Positions 12,001-23,000 of a stretch of DNA of 64,000 nt are shown here, piece by piece. Made by a program: the position numbers and the translations under genes. The first letter of the stretch is position 1, and the number at the start of each line of letters is the position of its first letter. Origin of the DNA: Eutypa lata (taxonomy: Eukaryota; Ascomycota; Sordariomycetes; Xylariales; Diatrypaceae); NCBI GenBank assembly GCA_022661535.1, contig JAKULF010000015.1, forward strand, positions 744,001 to 808,000, in the 5' to 3' direction. The notes below the pieces were generated by a model that was not told where the DNA came from, searched no databases, and was given only the letters and a program-made list of their open reading frames with translations.

Positions 12001-12715
12001 GCAAATTTTGGTGAGACCGAGGCTCATAACCAGCTTGCTCTTCGAGTTCTTCCGCAGCGGCCTCGTCCTCAGCATCGACCAAAGCATTGGCTAGTTCACC
12101 TTCAAGACCTTCCGGCCGTGGACCTCCTATATTGGCAAACGGGGTTATCTTGCCCGTACGAATAAGAAACTCGCGATGGCTCTCGTTTGGTAGCTTCTTG
12201 CTTCCGCTCTGAACAGCGTCACCAGCATCACCGGCCTGATGTCTTTGTTCGATGCGCGCATGGAAGTCGGCTATGTCTTTATCGGCGAGTTCAATCTCCG
12301 AGTCGATGCGAGAAATCTCCTCTCGTATTTTAATCTTCAAGTCAGGTTTACCAATGGCCTTCCGAAATCGTTCCTCCTGGCTCTTCTTCTGGGCCTCGAG
12401 TTTCAAGATGTTGGCTTGAGCTTTCTCGATACGTTTCTCATCCTTCTTGTCCTCGACTTCGATCAAAGCTATATTGGCTTGGTAGGTTATGTCTCGTTCG
12501 ATGTCATCTTGGTCGCGCACGTTTGCTGTAAGATTTCGCAAAGCTGACTCCTCGTCTAGATTGGAATTAGTGATATCTTCGCCGTCACCGTCTTCATCGG
12601 GATCAGGTGCTTGGGCGATGGCAGCTACTTCATCAATAGTCGGTGCTTCGTCATTATCGGAGTGGTTCTGATGATCTGAACCTTGTTCTGCTGCTCCGCC
12701 TGCATCCGAAGCCAT
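9068..12715 (-). CDS. RAD26: SNF2-family DNA-dependent ATPase, Rad26/ERCC6 (CSB) type
   Basis: Predicted transcription-coupled nucleotide excision repair translocase that binds RNA polymerase II stalled at lesions. Intronless, 1215 residues. The N-terminal 400 residues are charged, with a coiled-coil-like Glu/Lys-rich part (about 75-160) and Asp/Glu runs with KKRR basic patches near 260-320. The ATPase core starts near 405. Walker A is IGDEMGLGKT (about 435), the Walker B region is AVLDEGHKIRN (about 563), motif III is ILSGTPMQNN, and motif VI is DMQARERAWRLGQKKEVTIYRL (about 855). GDIYPALFDYQKTGVQWLAELY and the C-terminal winged-helix-like tail (KDFERMIPDFIRRHGGQVPTKLL) match CSB/Rhp26 orthologues better than other SNF2 branches. 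A Gly/Arg-rich linker precedes the tail. The start is the first ATG of the long frame. Confidence 0.92.
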   Translation of the reverse strand: MASDAGGAAEQGSDHQNHSDNDEAPTIDEVAAIAQAPDPDEDGDGEDITNSNLDEESALRNLTANVRDQDDIERDITYQANIALIEVEDKKDEKRIEKAQANILKLEAQKKSQEERFRKAIGKPDLKIKIREEISRIDSEIELADKDIADFHARIEQRHQAGDAGDAVQSGSKKLPNESHREFLIRTGKITPFANIGGPRPEGLEGELANALVDAEDEAAAEELEEQAGYEPRSHQNLRAPGFAEEPDVTTTTPDSEFSLRPRKKRRVERAATSDDEFTPQASDGVRPEADFIDDDDDDEESEDFDLTEKPRKRRPAKTPKDEGKLDISKIDDGDEANYQTRLADWVERRSRARLRRKQEKAAEALSQGEEGADDVAEEDEEWFKPSPDEPDHHFENGLKLPGDIYPALFDYQKTGVQWLAELYNQKVGGIIGDEMGLGKTVQLISFVTALHYSKMLDKPVIVVAPATVLKQWVNEFHRWWPPLRVSILHSSGSGMLNVRDEGVIEDEDLSWDQREDARTVNKPAKKIVDRVVKHGHVLVTTYAGLQTYGNILIPVDWGYAVLDEGHKIRNPNTAITIYCKELRTQNRVILSGTPMQNNLMELWSLFDFIFPMRLGTLVDFRNQFEIPIRLGGYANATNLQIMTAQKCAETLKDTISPYLLQRLKVDVAADLPKKSEQVLFCKLTRPQQDAYELFLQSDEMSAIINRTRQSLYGIDILRKICNHPDLLDPRLKNKAGYRWGMANRSGKMQVVKALLQMWKRFGHKTLLFSQGVQMLDILEDFVKRLDGIRYLRMDGGTAIKDRQNLVDQFNSDPEIDLFLLTTKVGGLGVNLTGANRVIIFDPDWNPSTDMQARERAWRLGQKKEVTIYRLMTAGTIEEKIYHRQIFKQFLSNKVLKDPKQRTTFQLHDLHDLFTLGSSEEGTTETGKLFEGSEVKFTNSPTRKGAPASLPPPPPSASDAKTPASGTAQISSDEPAPENDNSEDLRGITGVASLEDYQTDKSAQPAPNEEDRIMEGLFARSGVHSALEHDEIVNGNRKPQANRAVLQHEANRVAAQAAASLRRAAEQARSVPIGTVTWTGEVGEAGRPGANIRRGGGGRGGGAGPGSAGILAGLADRQGLSPGGGGSGSGSSRTASPNPSGSGAKSSNLRSKDFERMIPDFIRRHGGQVPTKLLVDHFNPYCVTNQQSTEFKGALNRVARMEKKGSSMRAIWALR

Positions 12716-14657
12716 TGCTGCTACTGATAAGTGTCAAGTGAAAAACTGTATCTTAGGTAGTAGCGTAAGGAAAATAGAAGTCGCGATCTTGAAAGACGAC
12801 CTTCAAGTCTAGGCCTAGTCAAATCTACGTATGCATTCTATGGTTGTTCTGCGCTCAATCGGCCGGTGCTATGAATGATCGCAGAAGAAAAAGTATTATG
12901 GATCGTTAACTAGAAGTTGAGATGGAGGGCTGTACCTGCTCTATCCTTTGATACTTAGCATGCCTCTAAGTCTTTGTTAAATGATTAAATATTCAGATAT
13001 TGAAATGGTTGATGGATGATTAGATAGGTACCTACAGGTTGAACGATTGAAAGAAAATAATGCGACGATCTGATACCTGCCTGCTTCGCCGGAATGACGC
13101 ATTGATCTAGCGTAGCTATGTATGTACGTACCTGTCAGTCGGGTCTGGCTTAAGTCCGAATTATCGACGAGGTAGGTAGGTATTGTCCTCTTTAACCATA
13201 CCTACCGTACCTACCTGCCTACCTACTTACCCTATTATACATGCCGCGTCCGCATGTTGAACTTGTAGGTAGACAAATAACTTGGGTCTGCACCACTCAA
13301 TCATGGGTAGGTACTTATACAATGCTCTTGACGAACAGGATTCATATGTAAGAAGTAGCTCCGTGAGCTGAAGCTGTCTTCCTCACTATAAAGTAGTTAC
13401 AAAAATAGATGATGGATCGACAAAGAAGTAAGCTTAAGATTTAAGGTGACCTAAGACCCATATTTGTCCACTCCACAGCTCAGCATAGGGCTACCCGATA
13501 TAAGCACTTCTTCCTTTCTGAGGTTAGCAGCAATATCCAAGAATCCAAATATAGTCCAAGAATAAATCCATTCATCGACAGATGTAGGTAGTGTAGGGCA
13601 GACCACAGTAAGCTTCCCTTGTACCTAAGTATGTAGCTTGAAGTGGTTGAGGTTCTCAAGGTCCTACTAACTATTCAGTTCTCTGTCTCGTTATGGCCTT
13701 CCATTTGCTGTTACCATGGAAAGTCACAATGGAGTCTGCAATGCAACAAGGGATAACTCCATAAATGGTGACAGGTCTCAAACGATGCATGTGCTATGTA
13801 CCTAGTCCTATTTCTCACCCAAGGCCATAACATAACTACCTTAATCGGCCCAGATCTGGGATTTCGACCTGCAGAATACAGTAAGTGGATAGGTACATAT
13901 GACGGCTATGCCCCTTGACTTGATCGGTGCCTGTCCAACCAGACACGGCCATGGAAAAGAACAAAAAAGCTACCTGCATACGCTGCGCTTGACAACTCTC
14001 AGACGGCCTTCCCAGTCCGTCGGTTGGCAGCAACGTCGTGGGGCAGGCAATCCCTGTTCCGTCAATTCTATTCTCAAGCGGCCTCGATTTCCGCCTGACG
14101 TTGGATTGGCATGGTACGGCGGTATGGCTGTATGGCTGTACTACAAGTGTCAACCACTGCGGTAAGATGGACTGCTGTTCCCGTGCCATCGTTCCTATTG
14201 GCCAATGTGACCTCTCCTCTGACGAAACGTTTCGTCGATCTCCTCGAACGTGCCCTCTGGCCTGCAGATCCCTCCCTAGCAGGCACGCAGGCCAGCCGTG
14301 CCAGCATAGCCGCACGCCTTCCCTTGTCGGAGCTGGGCTTTAGTCTATGTAGGTCTAGTTAGAGTGGGTATGTATGTAGCTGAAGCGAAAGTTCAAGCTT
14401 CAATGGGATGATCCGTCCGTCCCCAGGAATAACTAAGCAAAACAAGCAAGTGGTCTACATACGGTAGGTAGGCATAATGCATCCATCTATGTATCTATGT
14501 AGTCAGCAGTCTCAAGGCATATATATATATATATATATATATAATAAGGCCTCAGACGACCCGGCCACTGGCCTATTCTTCTAAGGTCACTTTTCGTCCG
14601 ATCTTTTTCTTTTTCTTTCCACTCTTAGGCCCCCCTAATTCCTTCCTTCCTTCCAGA
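12716..14657. other. Spacer upstream of the RAD26-like and GH18 genes
   Basis: Divergent intergenic DNA with TACCTA/TAGGTA-rich stretches near 13170-13240. A GC-richer part at 13840-14340 is open in several frames but has no recognisable product or splice structure. The GH18 gene is preceded by an AT run. Confidence 0.4.
14519..14543. repeat. (AT)n microsatellite upstream of the GH18 gene
   Basis: An uninterrupted AT dinucleotide run of about 12 units, roughly 115 bp before the GH18 start codon. It could influence promoter melting or nucleosome placement, but this is inference. Confidence 0.9.
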
Positions 14658-15713
14658 ATGTTAGCCTCCAACCTCACGGGGCAGCTCGCCCGCCTATTCC
14701 CCCTCCTGGCAGCTCTGCTGCTGATAACCAGCTGCTACGCGCAGGTGGCCGACCACCGGGTCGTGGTGTACTACCAGACGACGCACTACAACGGGTCGAC
14801 GACGAACGAGGTCTCGCTGCTGCCGCTGGTCGAGGCGGAGTCGGCCGTCTCCGCGACGCACGTGCTGATCGGCGCGATCCACATCGTGGACGAGGCCGAC
14901 GGCTGGGTGCGGCTCAACGACTACACGCCGGACAACGCGATCTTCGACCACGTGTGGACGGACGCGGCGGCGCTGCAGGCCGCCGGCGTCACGGTGATGG
15001 CCATGGTCGGGGGCGCGGCGGCCGGGTCCTGGAGCCGGCTCGAGCAGGACTTCGGCACGTACTACGGGCACCTGCGCGACTTCATCGGCACGTACAACCT
15101 CCAGGGGCTGGACCTGGACGTCGAGCAGTCCACGTCTCTGGAAAGCATCGTCCAGCTGATCGACCAGCTCAAGGCCGACTTCGGCGACGGCTTCGTCATC
15201 TCGCTGGCGCCGGTGGCGTCGGCGCTGACGGAGGGCGGCGGCAACCTGAGCGGGTTCAACTACTTCGACCTGGAGGCGCAGCGGGGCTCGTCGATCGCCT
15301 TCTACAACGGGCAGTTCTACTACGGGTGGGGCGACGCCAGCAGCGCGGCCGACTACGAGGACATCATCGACGACGGGTTCCCGGCCGAGAAGGTGGTCAT
15401 GGGCCAGCTCACCAACCCGGCCAACGGCAACGGCTACGTCGACTTCGACGCCGTCCTGCCCGTCCTGCAGGAGCTGACGGCCGAGAACCCGGGCTTCGGC
15501 GGCGTCGCCGGCTGGGAGTACTTCAACAGCCTCCCCGGCGGCGATAGCGCCCCCTACCAGTGGGCCTCCTGGATGGCCGACGCCATCGCCTCGGGCGCCC
15601 GCAGCATCACCCAGGAGATCTCCAAGACCGAGAAGGTCCGCCGCGCCGTGAGGAGGGACTACCGGTTGTTCAGGCGCGAGGCGAAGAAGTTCTACAACAA
15701 CTACATCGCCTAA
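14658..15713 (+). CDS. Secreted glycoside hydrolase family 18-like protein
   Basis: Intronless, 351 residues, GC-rich. A signal peptide is likely: hydrophobic core LFPLLAALLLITS with probable cleavage after CYA near residue 29. The body resembles fungal chitinase-like GH18 TIM barrels: VVVYYQTTHYN at the first strand, GVTVMAMVGGAAAGSW at the third-strand region, and YNLQGLDLDVEQ at the fourth strand. In GH18 the motif DxxDxDxE supplies the catalytic acid. Here Asp152, Asp154 and Glu156 are present, but the first motif Asp is Gln149. Later segments VISLAPVASAL, IAFYNGQFYYGWG and GVAGWEYFNSLPGG follow the family order. The C-terminus is unusually basic (EKVRRAVRRDYRLFRREAKKF). It could be a chitinase, an endo-N-acetylglucosaminidase-like enzyme or a binding protein. 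Confidence 0.85.
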   Translation: MLASNLTGQLARLFPLLAALLLITSCYAQVADHRVVVYYQTTHYNGSTTNEVSLLPLVEAESAVSATHVLIGAIHIVDEADGWVRLNDYTPDNAIFDHVWTDAAALQAAGVTVMAMVGGAAAGSWSRLEQDFGTYYGHLRDFIGTYNLQGLDLDVEQSTSLESIVQLIDQLKADFGDGFVISLAPVASALTEGGGNLSGFNYFDLEAQRGSSIAFYNGQFYYGWGDASSAADYEDIIDDGFPAEKVVMGQLTNPANGNGYVDFDAVLPVLQELTAENPGFGGVAGWEYFNSLPGGDSAPYQWASWMADAIASGARSITQEISKTEKVRRAVRRDYRLFRREAKKFYNNYIA

Positions 15714-18486
15714 AGCGTCCTAGATGCACACGCTAGGGGTTAAGGAGGATGGACATAACTGCACAGTTTTGGCTTTCGTCAATATGAATGTACATATTAG
15801 GAGTTTACATCCTCTATTCTATGAAAATATATCTGCTTGGAATATACCATTATGATCTACCCTATAATCTGCAATGCAATACTATAATGCTAGAATGGCC
15901 GATAGCTGCCAGAAGATACAAGTCACCCTTAGTATACACTATCCAAGGGCAATAGGGGTGTTCGACTTAGGTTAGGAAAGGAGTCACAGGCCTGCTTCTT
16001 GGTGCCTGGTAGCGGAAAGTACGGGTCCGTATCAGGTTCCGGCTTACCTGTCTGTGTTCCTCGTAGACTACTCTTAGTTTATGCTGAATAGCCGTCACCT
16101 CATCGCTCCTCTGGAATCAATCTAGTACACTAGATAAGGTACTAAACGATAACGTATGCTCTCTCTCCCTCGGCTATGGGACAGCGGTTAGGGATCATAG
16201 GGGGTGACATCGTAGACAACATTAACTACATCATCGGCAACTACAACCAATACTATCACAGTAAGGACAGTATCAGGTGGTATATTACGTGCTTTCACGT
16301 GCGAGCAGTCCTAAATACCACTCTCCATATGTGCAAAGCGCAGCCCACATCCTCAAATGGAGGGAAAGTATATAACTACTTAGGTACCTAAGATAGGACA
16401 GACTCTCTCCCTGTCTATCCATCACACTTCATCTTAGAATGACGCGATATATAGAGGGGAGCTTGGATAGGAAGAGAGGCACACGAGATGACTAGTTTAT
16501 GGCATTGCGAGTACCTAGTCGAGTTGGCAGGAGGCGGATAGGGGTAAGGATTAACGAGCAGCAGGCGCAAGGAGAACTGACCTAAATCGACTTGAGACTA
16601 TCCTAGGCAGTACTGCCCTGGTGTACATAGCATGGCGTAGTGAACTTCCAATGTAGAACCTCGAAGCCGATATAAAATAGTTTCCCAGTGCATCCACCCC
16701 CCTTATGTTAACCAACAAAGCATACATAGATCTCTTAATCCTCCCAACTACCGTTAGGTAGATTGTGTCCTGGCGACCCTGCCCCCTGTCTCCGAAAAAG
16801 TGGACAGGTCGTTTTCAACAACCACGAGCCTTAGACCCAAGCCAAGCATGTATATTGAGTTTTTTTCTTTCCGTCAAAATGAGGGCTTTTTGATTCCTGG
16901 GTGTATAACAACAAAGTTGGGCAGTAATGCAGGGTCCTAACCAGGCGATAGCGGAGTAAAAAAGTCAAGACTGACTCACATATGTACTTCCCCCTAGGTA
17001 ATAATACCTAGAGTAGTAGTAGGTAAGTTAGACCTTCATGCAACAAGACCTTAGGTACCACGTCAATACTTCGAGGAACATTCTGATTTTGGGATGCAAG
17101 GAATTGAATGCTTTGAATACTATGTATGTATACAATATCTACATAAACCCGATAAGATTCCTTAAGATACAGGGTCCAAACGCCAAGAATGCATCCTATT
17201 TTCCACTTCCTGTGGGAGAGGGCTTCGCGCCTTAAGCTATAATAAAAACACCTTCCCAATGCAATGCATACGAGACCCACACAACACGCTGAGAAGGAGA
17301 GAGTTAGGTACCGGCCATATATGGCTATCAAACACGGGATAAATAACTGCATGGGGGAAAATGACATGATGTACACATAATGGATCCAGCTCTAGATCTT
17401 TGTAAGTATGGTAAGTAGATGTTGAATATCAAAGGGTATTGTAGAAGCGTATAAACATGTCGCTAAATGCCGAAGAAATCTTTAAAATGGGTCGTGACAG
17501 AAATGAATAATGAAACAGTAAAAGGACGTCATGATTAATTCTCACCCCCCCATATAGGGTGAGGAGTTAATTCAATTGACCCCTAAGATGATAAGACGTA
17601 TGAGGTGGACGCAAGCCAGTGCCCTCACTCAGAATTGATCGTCTTGTGTGTAATGGCATTCTTGAGATTGGTTCTCGCCAGATATTGTGTCCCCCAAGCC
17701 CATCGGAGTGACCAACCCGGCTACCCCGATCCTTTCGGACAGTGTAGACTTGGAATACCCTGAGGAATTATGTCTGGCCGAGTTGCAACAGAAGTGAAAA
17801 TTGGAACCTTTTCCGTTTTGGAAAGTCCTTGCGATAATTTCTTTCCTCGCTTGTCGTCAACGGTTGATTGTGGTTAGGTAATAAAGGCCCATCTTTGCCT
17901 GGACAAGTATGTGGCTTCCCGAGACTCGTAAATTGTTACGTGGACGCCAGTTACGCAACAAATTCTAGAACTCCAACAAGTCATCAGGCTAGTTGAAGAA
18001 GAAAATCAAGCACCATAGGGTTGTTGTTGTGTGCGCAAAGGCCCCACGCAGGCCGTGAGCTAGCCCTTGTTACCTAATGTGACGTTTGGAAATCGAGTTT
18101 CAGTGGGCTAGTGTAAATCGGAACCGGATTCGAAAAGGACCCTGAAAACCAGGGCTTGTTCTCAAGCCCACAATGTGGAGTGCCTCAAGTAACAGTCAAG
18201 CGGTAACTTGCGATGTCGGCAAAATCGAGAAATAAGTTCGGTCGGATTGGCTGGAGCCGAGGACTGTGCAATGGTCGCCAATATACGAAGAAGAAGAGCG
18301 TGAGTTTTCCTTCCAAATCTATCATCCAGTCTAGCGCTGCACCGGCTCCGAAACCCAACTTCTTTTTCGGGTAAGCTCAAGAATAGCCTGAAACTCAAGA
18401 AGGTATAATCTTAGTCGTAGGTTAGAATAATCGAAGCCCGATGATGTAGTACAGAGAACGATAGTTCTAGAATTTGGCTAGATAAC
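15714..18486. other. Spacer, 2.8 kb
   Basis: No gene can be supported. Open stretches such as 16176-16391 and 17008-17376 have random-looking composition. No tRNA, transposase remnant or long repeat was seen. Confidence 0.45.
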
Positions 18487-20091
18487 TCAATCGTCGGCAA
18501 CTATTGCCGACGCCCATCTGAGAGGAACACCGTCAGAGCCAATCTCGTAAGGCTTCGCACTAGACTTTCTCGGCGGAAGCAACCATCGTGCGTGACCTTC
18601 GCGTTGATCATCCAATTTGCCTCGTTTGCGCATGAGGTGTTCCATCACGGCAATGCGAATGAAATCCGAGTTCTCTCGCATCTCTCGTTGTCTGGGGCCA
18701 GGCGAGAAGATAACTTCCGTTGAAGATTTGCTTGCATTGGACTGAGAAGACTGTCGACCCGTAGTCGAAATAGCGCTCTTTGACCGTTGAACTTTGTAAG
18801 TCCGCATCTGAATTGAAGCCGTATAACTGCGTGTTGGCAATATAGACCGTGGCTCGGCACATAAGTTGCTAGTGGGGTTAAGGTAACGGCGCATGGCTTC
18901 GCTAGGTTCTTCTTCCCATACCGGTGGCATTCTCTCATCAGTAAAAGGGACCCTTGGGTCGATAGTAAGTATTGACCGAGTTAGGAAGTCCTCTGGGGGT
19001 ATGGAGGATGCAGTAAATGAAGAGATAGATCGCGCTGCTGAACGCAGTGCGCGTAGTGACGCTGTTAGGTTAGATTTGAAGACAGATCTGAATGGCACTG
19101 CTATCGCAGACTCCTTCTTCTCGATAGAAAGCGGTGCAGGGTTAAAGACCGTGAAATCAAGCCGATCAACATCGTGCCTGGAGAGAGGGTCTGCCGGCTT
19201 CTCCCCTGGTGGCGACGATACTGGTTCTAAGGAGCGCCTGGGTTGTCGGAATTTGCCGCCCCTCGGGGTAACAGGTGAGTCTACAGACGGTAGGGTGCTT
19301 GCTCCTGGAGAATAGACCAAAGATGGTACGCTTTCCAGTGAGCCCACGCGGGTGGAGAAATTAGATGTGAAGGCACTTTCGCTTGTAACTGAAACCTCAT
19401 CCTCCTCGAACCTGTCGGGGGGGCTAAGCAGCACATCCATAGGGCTACCACGGCCTAAAGATGGCAAACTCAAGTCTTCGTCCAGCTCCTGGCTCAGGAC
19501 CTTTTCTGAGATCTGCGACCTAGGCACGATGGAATCCACAGTCATTCGACTACCCTTTGTTGACCGCTGGCCCGAACGTCCCCGCCGGACTGGAGGGGGA
19601 ATGTTGGTGACGGCTAACAGCGTCGCCACCGATGAAGGGATAGAATCTGGTGAGCCGGCATCGCGAGCCCTGCTGTGGTGACTGCTCGAGTGGGAATGTT
19701 TCCGTGGAGAATCCGTGTGGTATCGTGTCTTATGCTTATGGGCCGTCTCCTGTTTTGGCTTCACAGGTATCTGAACGGCGCTGGAGTGTGTGTTTGTTCG
19801 TGCAAAAGCATTTGTATTTGTCACGGTCGTACTGGTTTGCGTGCGACTTGGCGGGGATAACCCATCCACCAGCCTCTCGCGTCTGCCCATTATGTCTGAA
19901 CCTGTACCAACAGCAGTACCCGGAGTTCTGGGCGAATTCGTGTTGTGTTTTTTGTTACTCGTTTGGTCATTCTTCCACGACCGTCTAGAAAATAAGGATG
20001 TTGAGGTCGTTGGGTTGTTGGCGTGACTAACGTTAGGGGGTTGCGGAGGTGATTGTCGACGAGAATAAAGGTAGGATCTTGGTGTCATCAT
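18487..20091 (-). CDS. Serine-rich protein of unknown function
   Basis: Single exon, 534 residues, no family recognised. The N-terminal 200 residues are rich in Ser, Thr, Pro, His and Arg (SPRKHSHSSSHHSRARD) and look disordered. There are acidic patches (SQELDEDLSLPSLGRG, PPDRFEEDEVSVTSES) and many SP/TP sites, which suggests phosphorylation. A conserved-looking C-terminal block runs from SDFIRIAVMEHLMRKRGKLDDQ through ARWLLPPRKSS to the WASAIVADD end, the part most likely to be structured. No signal peptide or membrane segment is visible. The unbroken 1.6-kb frame and its fungal-like codon use support a real gene; function cannot be stated. Confidence 0.75.
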   Translation of the reverse strand: MMTPRSYLYSRRQSPPQPPNVSHANNPTTSTSLFSRRSWKNDQTSNKKHNTNSPRTPGTAVGTGSDIMGRRERLVDGLSPPSRTQTSTTVTNTNAFARTNTHSSAVQIPVKPKQETAHKHKTRYHTDSPRKHSHSSSHHSRARDAGSPDSIPSSVATLLAVTNIPPPVRRGRSGQRSTKGSRMTVDSIVPRSQISEKVLSQELDEDLSLPSLGRGSPMDVLLSPPDRFEEDEVSVTSESAFTSNFSTRVGSLESVPSLVYSPGASTLPSVDSPVTPRGGKFRQPRRSLEPVSSPPGEKPADPLSRHDVDRLDFTVFNPAPLSIEKKESAIAVPFRSVFKSNLTASLRALRSAARSISSFTASSIPPEDFLTRSILTIDPRVPFTDERMPPVWEEEPSEAMRRYLNPTSNLCAEPRSILPTRSYTASIQMRTYKVQRSKSAISTTGRQSSQSNASKSSTEVIFSPGPRQREMRENSDFIRIAVMEHLMRKRGKLDDQREGHARWLLPPRKSSAKPYEIGSDGVPLRWASAIVADD

Positions 20092-23000
20092 GATCGGCTA
20101 TTGGAAGCAGATCTGGGAGCTAAATAAAGGGTCGCTGGGTTATTATGTATTGGTATTGGAAGACCCCGGCTATTCTCATAGTAGTATAACTAACTAATAC
20201 GTAACTCGGTAATGGCTATGAACCGCCTGCTATAGGACGATCCTACTTGCATCAGAATGTCTGAATGGGCGGGTCCTACCGCAAGGAACGGATTCGATCC
20301 CAGTAATTTCAGGGACCAGCAAGCAGTATGTCAAATGCAGGCTGTTACGTATTGATTTGGTCGTGGAACGAGCCGATTTGAGAAAAAATGTCGCGTGGGC
20401 GAATGCGCTGGTGCTTGGGTTGTGGAATCGCTACCTGTCATCAGAGCAGGGATTTGAGATTCTTGTACGTAACGAAGACTCCCTCTTGGACGTAAAGATG
20501 CGTAAAGATGCGCGCTAGACGCAGGTTCGGATTCCGACGATGTGGGTTGCATCAAAGAATGAAGCCCTGCAAAGAAGCCTTCTGGAATCGCCTAGTGCTT
20601 CTCTCTCGTGACTTTATCACTTCGAACTTCCTCCTTTTCTTTACTGCCTATCGTCTGCTGAAGTTGATGTGTGAGAGAGGTAAGAGCTGTCAAGTGCGCG
20701 ACTCACGCTACGGTAAGGGGCTGTGGTAGTTAAGTAGAAGTGGCGGAGATCGGATCACTCTATCAAGTCTGTGAGAGACTGACTTGGCATTCAACAACTC
20801 TCATATTAACAATGAGGCCCTTGCTACGTTGTCAACAAGATTCTTCTCCACAGGTAAGAACAATAAAAGAGGCGGTAACGTAGAGAAGGACTAGTTAAAA
20901 GGGAAACAAGTGATTTATACAGGTACATTCATAAATATGACAGAGAACCTGGGGCTCGCCAGCTACTAAGTAACCTTTACACATTAATCATTAACTATCA
21001 TGTACCTAGGCCAGGCCAGCCAGCCCTACCCTACCTAGGTACCTTAACACATGCATGCACTTAACTTACTATGCAATACATACATACATGATGCTTTAAA
21101 GCCAAAGAAAGGCATTCACTAAGTTCTAAACCCATCCATTCATTTGTCGACGTAAAGTAGTTTCTCGCAGTTCCGGCTCTTCAATACCTAAGGCGTCAGC
21201 TATCATGCCTGCCTGATTCGGAGAAGATCATAAGTCCCAAATACGTAGGTGCATGCAGGTGACTTGTACAAGTAAAGGATGGTGGAGAACGTGGGATATA
21301 CTATCGGACTATCGAACTATCGTGCGAGTATTAGTTATTACCAGACCGTCGTATCCATCTGCCATCATACCTGCATACCTCCTACATACATACTTACTTA
21401 TACACACAATCGTATGTAAGCAACCAAGGTTATGCAGCATTCAATGAGTTCTATCCTTCCATTCCGTCGGAGACTTCAGTATTACAATTCATTGTGATTT
21501 CCAAGTAAGCAGCTCATCGCTTGAACACGTATGTTACCCGGCCCATCCGAAACCTGAATTACGTCCATATGTAAGCATTCAGTTGTGTTACACTTTCTAC
21601 TAAGTTAAGCTTCAACCACTAAACTATAACTCGTCCAACAATATCTATATTTCAACTCTCATAAATACCTAAGTTGGGTACCAAGGCTAGTCCCATTTTC
21701 TATCCTAAAGAAACCCGGTCTATGGAAGGTGTATGGCCGCTTTGGTTTCTTTTTTTCTCTCTCAACTAGTTTATCGGGGAGTGAATAGCAGTCGGACTAT
21801 TTCGATTACAAACCTGCGGGAAAGAAGACCGAGATCATGGATGTAGGTAACTGCATTGATCTGACAGAATCATGCCCAATTCTGGGTGACGTGGAAGTCC
21901 CTGCATGCCGCTGCATCGGTGAATACAGCCACCCCGGCACAAATCTAAGATTCCGGATAACTACTATCAGGCTCAGGGGGTTTGCCATACTTGGTCACAC
22001 CAACACCAGGCCTACTACGTTATCTTGGTCTTGGCGCTATAGATTAAGCATGTATTTCTAATGAACAGTGATAATGGTCGACCGGATGTTCAACCCCCTC
22101 TTCCTAATTAGCACCTAACGACCTAGGTATGTGTATATTCGCGCATATTCTTTGCCTACCAATACCGATACCGCACGAATCAGACCCCAGGGCTGCCCAG
22201 GATGGACGTTCTTCAGTAGACTGTCGAGAGGTATCGGTATTTGTATAGTTACAGCTCAGCATGCTACCTACGTCCTGCCGACCTACTGGCTAGCGATAAC
22301 GACGAACGTCCTCAAATCAGCACCTCTTCATTCGTTGATCATAGCCGTAACTTTTATGTTGCACTCATGGGTTTCATTCCGATGCAACAACGATCTAGAC
22401 TAGGCCATACATTGGAGTTTACTTACCTGTCGTTGATTTGCTACCTCTTATCTGCATACCTACTTAATTAGACCTCTCGTGAAGTTGCGGTTCGCTAGGT
22501 ATTACTAGAGCAATAATAGATCGAACTGGATTCAGGTATTGCTTGCATCTAAAAGTAAACCATTAGCAGGCATGCATAGTCACGGCATCAGCTTTCTAGC
22601 CATTCAAGGACGACTGCGTGATCAATAACTTGATTTGGTGTATATAATTAACTCCAAGCTACATGTGCCTTAGCTCACACGAGCTGTCAAAGAGTATTGT
22701 GCCTGCCTCAACCATACGTCAGCCGATTCCTTATCATCCGCCTCTAACTGGGTTTCCCCGCAATCTCGAGACCATCGAATCGCGATAATCCCCCCTACCC
22801 TCCAGCCCTCCAAGATCTAAGTTCTAACTAGTTAGTTACTACTACTCCTCCCACGATATATCGAACTAAGCTAACCACATTGTTGCTCGGTTCACAGCTT
22901 TATGAGATTTTCAAACTAGATTGCGGGGAAGACACCAGGAGAAGAGGAAATGAGCAACAACCCAGATGGAAAATGTTAGTCAGTTCCTCATCAAACCCAA

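Noticed and set aside
9012..12671. Several open frames on the plus strand across the RAD26-like gene
   Set aside because: They are antisense shadows of a 1215-codon conserved gene with all SNF2 motifs on the minus strand.
13836..14343. Overlapping open frames on both strands upstream of the GH18 gene
   Set aside because: Open in several phases at once because of base composition; none shows homology or a plausible start context.
14694..15547. Long open frames in other phases of the GH18 gene (Arg- and Gly-rich)
   Set aside because: High GC suppresses stop codons; the translations have no family resemblance, while the chosen frame has a signal peptide and GH18 motifs.
20285..20305. tRNA T-loop-like GATTCGATCC, and similar words near 32195, 39500 and 57865
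   Set aside because: No cloverleaf, acceptor stem, A-box or anticodon arm could be built around any of them.
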